This document shows, piece by piece, positions 19,321-28,422 of a stretch of DNA of 64,000 bases. The notes under the pieces were generated by a model that saw only the letters and a list, made by a program, of their open reading frames with translations, did no database searches and had not been told where the DNA came from. Positions within the stretch are counted from its first letter, which is position 1, and every line of letters begins with the position of its first letter. Source of the DNA: Colwellia sp. Arc7-D (lineage in GTDB: Bacteria; Pseudomonadota; Gammaproteobacteria; Enterobacterales; Alteromonadaceae); contig NZ_CP028924.1 of assembly GCF_003061515.1 (NCBI RefSeq), positions 1,984,001 through 2,048,000 of the forward strand, in the 5' to 3' direction. Both the position numbers and the translations under genes were made by a program.

Positions 19321-20130
19321 TTAATATTTATAGCGCTGTAAGCCCGTTTCTGAGAGTATTTTGGCGGTAATTTCTTCAACTGATAGTTTAGTGGTGTTCA
19401 AAAATGGAATCTTCTCTTGTTTATAGAGTTTTTCGACTTCACGTACTTCCATCCGACATTGGCGCGCAGAAGAGTATTTGGTGTTCGCCATTCTACCGTC
19501 ACGAATATCAACCAAACGTTCTGCATCGATAGTTAAACCGAATATTTTCTTTTTGTGCATTTTTAAAAATGACGGAATTTGTAATTCATCCATATCATCA
19601 TCGGTAAAAGGGTAGTTTGCTGCCTTGATACCATATTGAAGTGCTAAATAAAGAGCTGTTGGAGTTTTACCTGAACGTGAAACGCCCACGAGTATTACAT
19701 CAGCATGTTCATAGTTAGTGACATTTGAACCATCGTCATTGGCTAAAGAGTAATTAACCGCGTCAATTCGATAATCATAACTATTTTCGTGAATACTGTG
19801 GGTTCTATGCGCTTTGGGTTTCGCTTTAATCCCCAGTTTTTCTTCAAGCGGAGCGATAAAATGTTCAAGAAAATTATAAATTATGCCATCGCAGCCGTCG
19901 ATAATTTCTCTAATATCTGGATTAACAAAGGTGTGAAACACTAAAGGAGGCACGCCGGTGCGCTTCGCTGCTTTATTGATTCGCTTACAGGCATCTATTG
20001 CTTTTTCTTTTGTTTCGACAAAGGAAATAGTGTCGTGCTCAAACTCCATAGGAAAAAGAGACAAAAGCGCGTGACCAAATACTTCAGAAGTGATCGCCGT
20101 TCCGTCAGATATATAAAAAGCTGCTCGCAT
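19321..20130 (-). CDS. ppsR: PEP synthase regulatory protein (kinase/pyrophosphorylase)
   Basis: DUF299-family bifunctional enzyme that inactivates PEP synthase by ADP-dependent phosphorylation of a Thr next to the catalytic His, and reactivates it by phosphate-dependent dephosphorylation. The 269 residues include the P-loop GVSRSGKT at 149-156, the family opening YISDGTA, and DRRM-like VDIRDGRMANTKYSS. It is divergent from ppsA, the standard arrangement of regulator and target. An ATG at 20130 follows AAGGAAT. Confidence 0.95.
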   Translation of the reverse strand: MRAAFYISDGTAITSEVFGHALLSLFPMEFEHDTISFVETKEKAIDACKRINKAAKRTGVPPLVFHTFVNPDIREIIDGCDGIIYNFLEHFIAPLEEKLGIKAKPKAHRTHSIHENSYDYRIDAVNYSLANDDGSNVTNYEHADVILVGVSRSGKTPTALYLALQYGIKAANYPFTDDDMDELQIPSFLKMHKKKIFGLTIDAERLVDIRDGRMANTKYSSARQCRMEVREVEKLYKQEKIPFLNTTKLSVEEITAKILSETGLQRYKY

Positions 20131-20346
20131 GATTATTCCTTAATATAATTCTATATTATTCTTTATTAGAAGGTTAAAACTTTGAAATAGTACTTTAGTT
20201 TCAAAGTTAGCAGTGTAAAATGTCTGTGACATGAAATAAACCACTTAATGATACATAAACTGATAAAAGCGTTAAGAAAGATATTTTTAGCCGATATTTT
20301 ATAGATAACTTTCTTAAATTTTATTATGTCTAGTGGAGATGTTGTC

Positions 20347-22725
20347 GTGCAAGAATACGTGCTTTGGTATGAAAATTTAGGAATGAATGATGTAGACCGT
20401 GTCGGCGGTAAAAATGCGTCATTGGGTGAAATGATTTCCAACCTTTCAAATGTTGGTGTGCAAGTGCCAGGTGGTTTTGCTACTACCTCGTTTGCTTTTA
20501 ATGAATTTCTAGAACAAAGTGGTTTGAACGATAAAATTTATCATTTACTTGATGATTTAGATGTCAGTGATGTAAATGCATTAGCTGAATGTGGCCAGAA
20601 AATCCGTCAATGGGTTATCGATACACCATTCTTACCAGATATGCAGAAAGATATTGAACAAGCTTACATAAAGCTTTCTGATGGCTTTGCTAACGACGCT
20701 TCATTTGCTGTTCGTTCATCTGCAACTGCTGAAGATATGCCAGACGCCTCTTTTGCTGGTCAGCAAGAAACCTTCCTAAACGTTCGTGGACTCGATGCAG
20801 TCATGATCGCTATTAAACACGTTTTTGCCTCTCTTTTTAATGATCGTGCTATTTCATACCGAGTGCATCAAGGTTACGACCATCGTGGTGTAGCACTCTC
20901 CGCCGGTATTCAGCGTATGGTGCGCAGTGATATTTCATCAAGTGGTGTAATGTTCTCTATTGATACTGAATCAGGCTTTGAAGATGTGGTATTTATTACT
21001 TCGAGTTACGGTTTAGGTGAAATGGTCGTGCAGGGTGCGGTTAATCCTGATGAATTCTATGTTCACAAACCAACATTAGCCAAAGGTAAACCTGCGGTAG
21101 TTCGCAGAAATATTGGCAGTAAAGCGATAAAAATGATTTACGCTGCTAATCAAGAACATGGCAAGCAAGTTGAAATTGTTGATATAGACCAAGCACAATC
21201 AGATACATTTTCACTGAATGATAAAGAAGTGGAAGAGTTAGCAAAACAAGCTGTAATTATTGAAAAACACTACGGTCGTGCTATGGATATTGAATGGGCT
21301 AAAGACGGCCTAGACGGTAAACTTTATATTGTTCAAGCTCGCCCTGAAACAGTAAAAAGTCGTGAAAATGCCAATGTAATGGAGCAATTCCAATTGCAGT
21401 CAAGTGCTCCTATCATTTGTGAAGGGCGCTCTATTGGTCATAAAATAGGCAGTGGTGAAGCAAAAGTATTATCTTCGTTAGCTGAAATGGATAAAATTTT
21501 ACCTGGTGATGTGTTAGTCACGGATATGACAGATCCTGATTGGGAGCCGATCATGAAACGTGCTTCTGCGATTGTAACTAATCGTGGTGGTCGAACGTGC
21601 CATGCTGCAATTATCGCACGTGAAATGGGTATCCCTGCAGTTGTCGGTTGTGGCGATGCTACTAAAAAAATTGCGACAGGCGATAAAGTAACGGTTTCTT
21701 GTGCTGAAGGCGATACAGGCTTTATTTACCAAGGTAAATTGGATTTCACTGTTACGACTTCAGAAGTTGATTCAATGCCAGATTTACCGTTGAAAATAAT
21801 GATGAATGTTGGTAATCCTGATCGTGCATTTGCTTTTGCTCGTTTACCGCATGCCGGTATTGGTTTGGCGCGTTTAGAGTTTATTATCAACAAAATGATT
21901 GGTGTTCACCCTAAAGCGTTATTAAATTTTGATGAGCAATCAGCAGATTTACAAGATGAAATTCGCGATATTATCGCAGGTTACGACAACCCGGTTGAGT
22001 TTTATATTGCCAAGCTAACCGAAGGTATTTCTACATTGGCTGCAGCATATGCCCCAGAAAAAGTTATTGTGCGTATGTCTGACTTTAAGTCAAATGAGTA
22101 TGCGAACTTAGTCGGTGGTGAAAACTTTGAGCCAGAAGAAGAAAATCCTATGATTGGCTATCGTGGTGCTTCGCGTTATATATCTAAAGACTTTAGAGAT
22201 TGTTTTGCGCTTGAGTGTGAAGCCATTAAACGTGTTCGAAACGATATGGATATGACTCATGTTGAGATTATGATCCCGTTTGTACGAACACTTGGTGAAG
22301 CAGCAGAGGTTATTGATATTCTAGCTGAGCATGGTTTAAAGCGTGGTGAAAATGGTTTACGTATCATCATGATGTGTGAGTTACCTTCAAACGCCTTGCT
22401 CGCCGACCAATTTCTAGATTACTTTGATGGTTTCTCAATTGGCTCAAACGATTTAACGCAATTAACTTTAGGCTTAGACCGTGATTCAGGCTTAGTTGCG
22501 CATTTGTTTGATGAACGAGATCCTGCGATTAAAATCTTGCTTGAAATGGCGATTAAAGCCTGTAAAGCACGTGGCAAATATGTGGGTATATGTGGTCAAG
22601 GTCCATCAGACCATGAAGACTTTGCTGCTTGGTTAGTGGATAAAGGAATTGAAAGCCTTTCGCTTAACCCAGATACCGTATTACCGACATGGTTATATTT
22701 AGCAGAGCAACACAATAAAAAGTAA
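20347..22725 (+). CDS. ppsA: Phosphoenolpyruvate synthase
   Basis: Makes phosphoenolpyruvate from pyruvate and ATP for gluconeogenesis. GTG 20347 has GGAG eight bases upstream and gives 792 residues, the E. coli length; an ATG at 20326 in frame would add seven residues but has no ribosome site. Order: N-terminal ATP-grasp domain (LWYENLGMNDVDRVGGKNASLGEM, AVRSSATAEDMPDASFAGQQET), central swivelling domain with the phosphohistidine in GGRTCHAAIIARE (about 21583-21621), and C-terminal PEP/pyruvate barrel ending GICGQGPSDH. The Thr in GGRTCHA is the residue targeted by PpsR in this family. A long imperfect hairpin follows. Confidence 0.97.
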   Translation: MQEYVLWYENLGMNDVDRVGGKNASLGEMISNLSNVGVQVPGGFATTSFAFNEFLEQSGLNDKIYHLLDDLDVSDVNALAECGQKIRQWVIDTPFLPDMQKDIEQAYIKLSDGFANDASFAVRSSATAEDMPDASFAGQQETFLNVRGLDAVMIAIKHVFASLFNDRAISYRVHQGYDHRGVALSAGIQRMVRSDISSSGVMFSIDTESGFEDVVFITSSYGLGEMVVQGAVNPDEFYVHKPTLAKGKPAVVRRNIGSKAIKMIYAANQEHGKQVEIVDIDQAQSDTFSLNDKEVEELAKQAVIIEKHYGRAMDIEWAKDGLDGKLYIVQARPETVKSRENANVMEQFQLQSSAPIICEGRSIGHKIGSGEAKVLSSLAEMDKILPGDVLVTDMTDPDWEPIMKRASAIVTNRGGRTCHAAIIAREMGIPAVVGCGDATKKIATGDKVTVSCAEGDTGFIYQGKLDFTVTTSEVDSMPDLPLKIMMNVGNPDRAFAFARLPHAGIGLARLEFIINKMIGVHPKALLNFDEQSADLQDEIRDIIAGYDNPVEFYIAKLTEGISTLAAAYAPEKVIVRMSDFKSNEYANLVGGENFEPEEENPMIGYRGASRYISKDFRDCFALECEAIKRVRNDMDMTHVEIMIPFVRTLGEAAEVIDILAEHGLKRGENGLRIIMMCELPSNALLADQFLDYFDGFSIGSNDLTQLTLGLDRDSGLVAHLFDERDPAIKILLEMAIKACKARGKYVGICGQGPSDHEDFAAWLVDKGIESLSLNPDTVLPTWLYLAEQHNKK

Positions 22726-22770
22726 TTATTGTTTGAGTTAACTTCGGTTTAAGATATTTTTACATTAATT

Positions 22771-22825
22771 AAAGCCTAGGCACTTTTTTGTCATAACAAA
22801 GATAAAAAAAGTTCTTAGGCTTTTT
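22771..22825 (+). terminator. Long imperfect hairpin after ppsA
   Basis: AAAGCCTAGGCACTTTTTT pairs imperfectly with AAAAAAAGTTCTTAGGCTTT around GTCATAACAAAGAT, followed by TTTTT. Likely rho-independent terminator. Confidence 0.75.
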
Positions 22826-22899
22826 CTGTTTAACGAGCAAATTAACAAAATCCCATGATATAATATTGGCCACATAATGTTGTTAATAGAAATTTATCT

Positions 22900-25800
22900 A
22901 TGTTACCTCGCTTAAGTCCTCAAGAGTTAGTTTCTCCTTTATATCAAGAGTTTGCCAAAATCTTGGCGACTAAAAATTTTTCAGGTGATATAAATTTTCA
23001 ATACAGCGCTCGTTTAGCGCATGCAACTGATAACAGTATTTATCAACAACTTCCTCAATTAGTACTTCATCCACGAACCAAACTAGATATTCAAGTTATT
23101 ACCTTATTGGGTAACGAAGAAAAATTTAACGCGATAAAATTTAGTGCTCGTGGCGGTGGAACAGGCACCAATGGACAAAGCTTAACACCTGGTATTGTGG
23201 TTGATTTATCAAAATACATGAACCGAATTTTAGAGATTAACGTTGAAGAAAATTGGGTTCGTGTCGAAGCCGGTGTGATTAAAGACCAACTTAATGATTA
23301 TTTAAGACCTTATGGTTTTTTCTTTTCTCCTGATTTATCAACCAGTAATCGAGCAACGGTTGGTGGCATGATCAATACTGATGCTTCAGGTCAAGGCTCT
23401 TTGGTTTATGGTAAAACTTCTGATCATGTTTTAGCGCTTGAAAGTGTATTAGCTAACGGTGAGTTACTTATTACCAAACCGCAAACTATGGCACAAGCAC
23501 AGTCACTAGCGAAACAGGACAGTACAGAAGCAAAATTAATGCAACAAGTGCTTAATACATGTGTTGATAACCGTAAGCTGATTTTAGAAAAATTCCCTCG
23601 TTTGAACCGATTCCTCACGGGCTATGATTTAGAAAACGTTTTTAACGACGATTTATCTATGGTTGATCTAAGTCGTATTATCACTGGTTCAGAAGGTTCG
23701 CTTGCATTTGTCTGTAAAGCAAAACTAAATTTAACACCGATTGCGAACGCAAAAACGTTAATCAACATTAAATATGACAGTTTTGACTCTGCTCTGCGTC
23801 ACTCGCCTCGTTTAGTTGAAGCTAAAGCTACGTCGGTAGAAACAATAGACAGCACCGTACTCAATCTCGCTAAACAAGATATTGTTTGGCAATTGGTGAG
23901 TGATATGCTGCAAGATGTTGATGGCGCTGTTATGGACGGCATTAACATGGTGGAATATAACGGTGAAAGTATTGAGAGCGTAGCAGATCAAGTATCCGCG
24001 TTATGTGCAGAACTAGACAAAGATATTGCGAATAAAACCGGTGTTATTGGTTACCAAGTCACGTCTGACCTTGCAAGCATTGGTAAACTTTATACCATGC
24101 GAAAAAAAGCGGTAGGGTTATTAGGGAATACAAAAGGTAGTCAAAAACCATTAGCATTTGCTGAAGATACAGCCGTTCCACCAGAAAATTTAGCCGATTA
24201 TATTGCTGAATTTCGAGCGTTACTCGATGGTTATGGTTTGCACTACGGCATGTTTGGCCATGTTGATGCTGGCGTTTTACATGTGCGACCTGCACTTGAT
24301 ATGTGTGACCCTGAGCAAGAAATTTTACTGAGAGAAATTTCAGATAAAGTCGTTGCGTTAACCGCTAAATATGGCGGATTAATGTGGGGCGAACATGGCA
24401 AAGGGTATCGTAGTGAATATGGCCCTGAATTTTTTGGTGAGGCGTTGTTTAGCGAATTACGAAAAATTAAAGCGGCTTTTGACCCGTTAAATAAAATGAA
24501 CCCAGGCAAAATTTGTACGCCATTTGAATCTACTGATAAGTTAGTTTCTGTTGATGATACAAAGCGTGGATTTTACGATAGACAAATACCAATAACGGTA
24601 AAAGACTCATTCAATTCAGCCCTTGATTGTAACGGTAACGGATTATGTTTTAATTATGACTTAGATAGCCCTATGTGCCCTTCAAGTAAGGTAACGCGTG
24701 ACCGAAGACAGTCTCCGAAAGGTAGAGCTGGCCTAATGCGCGAGTGGTTGCGTTTATTAGAAGCTAAGGGCGTTGATGTTCTCGCCATGGAACAGAATAT
24801 ACAAAACTGGTCAATCAAAAGCCTTATCGATAAGGTGAAAAATCGTTTCAACAACCAGTTTAATGGTGATGATACTGAAGATTTTTCTCACGAAGTTATG
24901 GAGGCGATGCAAGGCTGTTTAGCGTGTAAAGCATGTGCTAGTCAGTGTCCTGTTAAAGTGGATGTACCCGATTTTAGAGCTCGATTTATAAACTTATATC
25001 ACACACGATACTTTAGACCGCTAAAAGATCATTTGGTGGCGAATGTAGAATCGATGACACCCATCATGGCAAAAATGCCAAAATTGGTAAACAGTGTGTT
25101 AGCGTCTAATGTTTACGATAAATTATCGCAAGTGACTATTGGTTATGTTGATACGCCATTATTGTCAATTCCGACCTTAACGCATAGAACATCCGAGCAT
25201 AACTTCACACCTTTTGACTTATCAAAACTGAAAAGCATGCCTGTCGATGAACGTGCAAAATTGTTGCTCATCGTTCAAGACCCTTTTACTTCTTTTTATG
25301 ATGCAAAAGTAGTTGAAGACTTTATGTTGTTGGTGAAAAAACTGGGTTTTGACCCCATACTTTTGCCATTTAAACCAAACGGTAAACCGCAGCATGTTAA
25401 AGGCTTTTTAGCTAAGTTTGCAAAGACAGCAAAATCAACCGCTGAATTTTTGAATCAAGTTCATCAATTAGCGTTGCCTATGGTGGGCTTAGATGCCTCA
25501 ATGGTATTATGTTTTAGGGACGAGTATAAGCAGGTATTGGGTAATAACCGCGGTGATTTTGAAGTGAAGTTGGCCCATGAATGGTTAATATCGATTATCG
25601 AAGAAAAAGCCAGTACCTCAATTAACTTAGCCGATAATCAAAGCACTATTGCATATAAGTTGTTTGCGCATTGTACAGAAAAAACCGCTTTAGCCGGTAG
25701 TGAAGGGCAGTGGCAACATATATTCAAACATTTTGGTTTGAATCTAGCGAATGTATCTGTGGGTTGTTGTGGTATGGCAGGCACCTATGGACATGAAAAG

Positions 25801-25971
25801 GTTAATTTGGATAACTCAACATCGCTGTATAAAATGAGCTGGCAGAATAAAGTTGCGGAGCTAACCACAGAGCAAGTGTTGGTTACGGGCTATTCTTGTC
25901 GCAGCCAGATAAAACGTCTAGACAATAAAGTGACCTTACATCCAGTTCAGGCTTTATTAGCCGCGTTATAA
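22900..25971 (+). CDS. ydiJ: YdiJ-type FAD/4Fe-4S D-2-hydroxyacid dehydrogenase
   Basis: A 1,023-residue fusion of a GlcD-like FAD oxidase and a GlpC-like iron-sulfur protein, matching E. coli YdiJ (1,018 residues), which is reported to oxidise D-2-hydroxyglutarate. Order: FAD-binding PCMH domain with RGGGTGTNGQSL near residue 86 and the GGMINTDASGQGS motif; FAD-oxidase C domain; a Cys-containing segment CNGNGLCF...MCPSSKV; a ferredoxin-type cluster CLACKACASQCPVKVDV near 24919; and a C-terminal cysteine-rich part with GCCGMAGTYGHE. The electron acceptor cannot be read. It stands alone between two terminators. The substrate assignment rests on homology. Confidence 0.88.
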   Translation: MLPRLSPQELVSPLYQEFAKILATKNFSGDINFQYSARLAHATDNSIYQQLPQLVLHPRTKLDIQVITLLGNEEKFNAIKFSARGGGTGTNGQSLTPGIVVDLSKYMNRILEINVEENWVRVEAGVIKDQLNDYLRPYGFFFSPDLSTSNRATVGGMINTDASGQGSLVYGKTSDHVLALESVLANGELLITKPQTMAQAQSLAKQDSTEAKLMQQVLNTCVDNRKLILEKFPRLNRFLTGYDLENVFNDDLSMVDLSRIITGSEGSLAFVCKAKLNLTPIANAKTLINIKYDSFDSALRHSPRLVEAKATSVETIDSTVLNLAKQDIVWQLVSDMLQDVDGAVMDGINMVEYNGESIESVADQVSALCAELDKDIANKTGVIGYQVTSDLASIGKLYTMRKKAVGLLGNTKGSQKPLAFAEDTAVPPENLADYIAEFRALLDGYGLHYGMFGHVDAGVLHVRPALDMCDPEQEILLREISDKVVALTAKYGGLMWGEHGKGYRSEYGPEFFGEALFSELRKIKAAFDPLNKMNPGKICTPFESTDKLVSVDDTKRGFYDRQIPITVKDSFNSALDCNGNGLCFNYDLDSPMCPSSKVTRDRRQSPKGRAGLMREWLRLLEAKGVDVLAMEQNIQNWSIKSLIDKVKNRFNNQFNGDDTEDFSHEVMEAMQGCLACKACASQCPVKVDVPDFRARFINLYHTRYFRPLKDHLVANVESMTPIMAKMPKLVNSVLASNVYDKLSQVTIGYVDTPLLSIPTLTHRTSEHNFTPFDLSKLKSMPVDERAKLLLIVQDPFTSFYDAKVVEDFMLLVKKLGFDPILLPFKPNGKPQHVKGFLAKFAKTAKSTAEFLNQVHQLALPMVGLDASMVLCFRDEYKQVLGNNRGDFEVKLAHEWLISIIEEKASTSINLADNQSTIAYKLFAHCTEKTALAGSEGQWQHIFKHFGLNLANVSVGCCGMAGTYGHEKVNLDNSTSLYKMSWQNKVAELTTEQVLVTGYSCRSQIKRLDNKVTLHPVQALLAAL

Positions 25972-26032
25972 GTTTTGAAGTAATAGTTAATGGTGTTGAT
26001 TAAATGTAAGCATTATTGAATATTACTTTTAA

Positions 26033-26068
26033 AAACAATAAAAGCACCTAAAGGTGCTTTTATTGTTT
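26033..26068. terminator. Bidirectional terminator, 17-bp perfect stem
   Basis: AAACAATAAAAGCACCT (26033-26049) and AGGTGCTTTTATTGTTT (26052-26068) are exact inverted repeats; the realistic fold is GCACC-TAAA-GGTGC with A/T flanks on both sides. It lies between the convergent ydiJ and leucine dehydrogenase genes. Confidence 0.9.
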
Positions 26069-26104
26069 AAGGCGTTATTTTAATCCTGATAGCTTTTTAT
26101 TCTA

Positions 26105-27148
26105 CTATTTCGAACCATTAGCAATAATATTACGCGCCATTTCGTCGGCAATAAAGCCTGTAGGCATATTATTTGATTGTGCTGTTTCAAAAACTGTCAT
26201 CAAGGTGTTGTAAATATTCTCTACAAGCTTTGTTGCACTTTTTGCACAATAAGGTTCAGGGTATATCTCTAAAGCAACATTAATAATACCACCCGCATTA
26301 ATTACATAATCAGGCGCGTACAAAATTCCTTTGTCGAGTAATGCTTTATCATGACGTGACTCAGATAACTGGTTATTTGCACAACCGGCTACAATACTGG
26401 CTTTTAATTGTGCAATGCTTTCATCATTAATTGACGCACCAAGAGCACAAGGAGAGTATACATCTACATCTTGGCTATATATATCGTCTAATCCCACGAC
26501 TTTAGCATTTAGCTCCTTCTCTGCTTTTTCTAAGGTAGCTTGATTAATATCGGTAACGATTAATTCTGCTCCAGCGGCATGTAATTTTTCACAAAGTGAA
26601 TAACCTACACTGCCTAAACCTTGAACAGCCACTTTAATGCCAGATAAGTCGTCTTTACCTAACTTAAATTTAACCGCGGCTTTAATACCTAGGAAAGTGC
26701 CTAAAGCAGTGAAGGGGCCAGGGTTACCACTTTTACCTTCAAGCCCAGAAACAAAAGCTGTGCTTTGGTTAACAATGGCCATATCACCTGTAGTGATATT
26801 AATATCTTCAGCCGTATAGTAACGGCCATTCAAATTATTAACGGCCTGACCAAAAGCTTTAAATAGTGCTTCTGATTTTAGCGTTTTTGCATCGCCAATA
26901 ATAACACCTTTACCACCGCCAAGCTTTAAACCGGCCATAGCATTTTTATATGTCATGCCTTTAGATAAGCGTAATACATCTTTAAGCGCTGCTTCATCGC
27001 TTGCATAATCCCAAAAACGACACCCGCCAGCTGCAGGTCCTAATGCTGTGCTATGAACAGCTATAATTGCTTTAAGCCCTGACGCTTCGTCACTGCAGTA
27101 AACTACTTGCTCGTGGTTATCAAAATCTACTAAATCGAAAACGGCCAC
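26105..27148 (-). CDS. Leucine dehydrogenase (Glu/Leu/Phe/Val dehydrogenase family)
   Basis: NAD-dependent oxidative deamination of branched-chain amino acids. GTG 27148 is the likely start: GGAG lies nine bases upstream, giving 347 residues opening MAVFDLVDFD. Seen motifs: the substrate-binding AGGCRFWDY, the catalytic Lys loop KLGGGKGVIIGD, the Rossmann GLGSVGYSLCEKLH, and the late INAGGIINVALE. Length and motifs fit leucine dehydrogenase rather than the longer glutamate dehydrogenases. It is monocistronic, with a MITE-like element just upstream starting 23 bp from the GTG, which must bear on its promoter. Confidence 0.88.
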   Translation of the reverse strand: MAVFDLVDFDNHEQVVYCSDEASGLKAIIAVHSTALGPAAGGCRFWDYASDEAALKDVLRLSKGMTYKNAMAGLKLGGGKGVIIGDAKTLKSEALFKAFGQAVNNLNGRYYTAEDINITTGDMAIVNQSTAFVSGLEGKSGNPGPFTALGTFLGIKAAVKFKLGKDDLSGIKVAVQGLGSVGYSLCEKLHAAGAELIVTDINQATLEKAEKELNAKVVGLDDIYSQDVDVYSPCALGASINDESIAQLKASIVAGCANNQLSESRHDKALLDKGILYAPDYVINAGGIINVALEIYPEPYCAKSATKLVENIYNTLMTVFETAQSNNMPTGFIADEMARNIIANGSK

Positions 27149-27170
27149 TATCGAAATCTCCAATAATATT

Positions 27171-27326
27171 ATACCAATTGAGATAAAAAAATAATTTTAA
27201 GACGACTTAAATATCTAATACCTGCGTTACTTTCAATCCCAATAGCTAGCTATTGTTCTATCACGCGCCTTGTTCATAAATATTTAGTCTTGCTTAAAAT
27301 GTTCACTTACTTAATTCAATTGGTAT
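27171..27326. mobile_element. MITE-like palindromic element, 156 bp
   Basis: Perfect 11-bp terminal inverted repeats ATACCAATTGA (27171-27181) and TCAATTGGTAT (27316-27326) bound a non-coding 156-bp element. Near its middle is the 16-bp palindrome CAATAGCTAGCTATTG (27240-27255). From memory, similar elements with ATACCAATTG ends and a CTAGCTATTG core are common between genes in Colwellia and Pseudoalteromonas; a genome search would settle it. No transposase lies inside. Confidence 0.75.
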
Positions 27327-27511
27327 TAGAAATAGTTTAAGATTAATTTGACTTAAACTAGGGTTGTAATAATTCGCTGCGCACAATACCATTTAGGCAA
27401 ATGCTTCGCTAGCTAAGCTATAAATAAATTTGAACTTTGCTGTGAACTATTTCATACAAACTTTCCGATTGTTAAAAACTTATTAAAATAATCAATAAAA
27501 AGACCAAAAAT

Positions 27512-27913
27512 ATGACAAATAAATTAGAAATGACCGAAGAACAGCAACAAGAGTGGGTACGTGAACATTATTTAAAAGCAACTAAATACCTTGCGCAAAA
27601 AGGCTTAGTTGCAGAAAGTGTGGCTGATACTGAAAGCCGTTACTTAATACCATTAATGGCAGTATGGAAGATTAATTTATTAGACAAAACAAAAGTTTGG
27701 GTTATTTGTGGCGATTTACCTACAGACCATTTGGTGTTGGAAGAAAACGAATCTGCACGTAATGTTTTACGTCATTTTACTTTTAAATGGCAAATACAAG
27801 CTGATAAGCTTTTGAAAAGTGAAACACAAGAACAATTGGATTATGCAAAATTATTAATGACAAAAGCTGAAGGGCTATATCAACTTTATGCTAAAGATGA
27901 AATATGGGTTTAG
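27512..27913 (+). CDS. DUF4826 family protein, function unknown
   Basis: A 133-residue soluble, acidic protein with no signal peptide or membrane segment. It resembles the DUF4826 family of Alteromonadales and Vibrionales: an N-terminal WVREHYLKATKYLAQKG helix, a central strand pair around KVWVICGDLPTDHL, and a Trp-containing C-terminal helical part. No catalytic motif is recognisable and no function is known to me. It stands alone, followed by the end of the convergent GNAT gene; the nearby MITE-like element lies between it and leucine dehydrogenase. Confidence 0.7.
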   Translation: MTNKLEMTEEQQQEWVREHYLKATKYLAQKGLVAESVADTESRYLIPLMAVWKINLLDKTKVWVICGDLPTDHLVLEENESARNVLRHFTFKWQIQADKLLKSETQEQLDYAKLLMTKAEGLYQLYAKDEIWV

Positions 27914-27957
27914 TCACTCATTTAAACTAAAGATCTTTAAATATTATCTAAGCTAAC

Positions 27958-28419
27958 TTAATGGCTTAGATAATATTTAGCTACTGTTGCTTTATTGAGT
28001 AGACAAGTCATTTTTTGTTTAGGCATACCAGCTTCCATAAATACAGCGCCAGAAGTATTGAAATGATTTTCACGAAAATAATCGATTGTCTCTAAAGGGC
28101 TATATATAAATATTTCCTTTAGTTTCATCTCTTGGGCTATGCTAAACAGCTTTTGTAAAATGATTCTATCGACTTGATCTTTACGGTAGCGCTTTAATAC
28201 CGCAATTCGGCTAATTTCACCAGAAGATAAAATACGGCCGGTTCCTATCGGTTGTTGTGTTTTATCGTGACAAGCAAGCACATGATTCGCGAAGTGATCT
28301 TTGCGATCAAACTCAATTTTTTTAGGTATTCGCCATTCATAAACAAATACCTGTTCTCTAACATTTTTAAGTAAGGGAGCTGCTTGCTCCCACTTCACTC
28401 TACTCACCGTGTATGACAT
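27958..28419 (-). CDS. GNAT family N-acetyltransferase
   Basis: A 153-residue single-domain GNAT protein. The fold is suggested by the N-terminal helix with VREQVFVYEWRIP, the strand PIGTGRILSSGEISRIAVLKRYR, whose R-Y-R-K-D-Q segment stands for the acetyl-CoA loop, and the YFRENHF segment before the last strand. It lies three bases after the roxA stop, so the two are translated together. Substrate unknown. The pairing with a ribosomal oxygenase hints at a protein or ribosome target, but that is only inference. Confidence 0.8.
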   Translation of the reverse strand: MSYTVSRVKWEQAAPLLKNVREQVFVYEWRIPKKIEFDRKDHFANHVLACHDKTQQPIGTGRILSSGEISRIAVLKRYRKDQVDRIILQKLFSIAQEMKLKEIFIYSPLETIDYFRENHFNTSGAVFMEAGMPKQKMTCLLNKATVAKYYLSH

Positions 28420-28422
28420 TTA

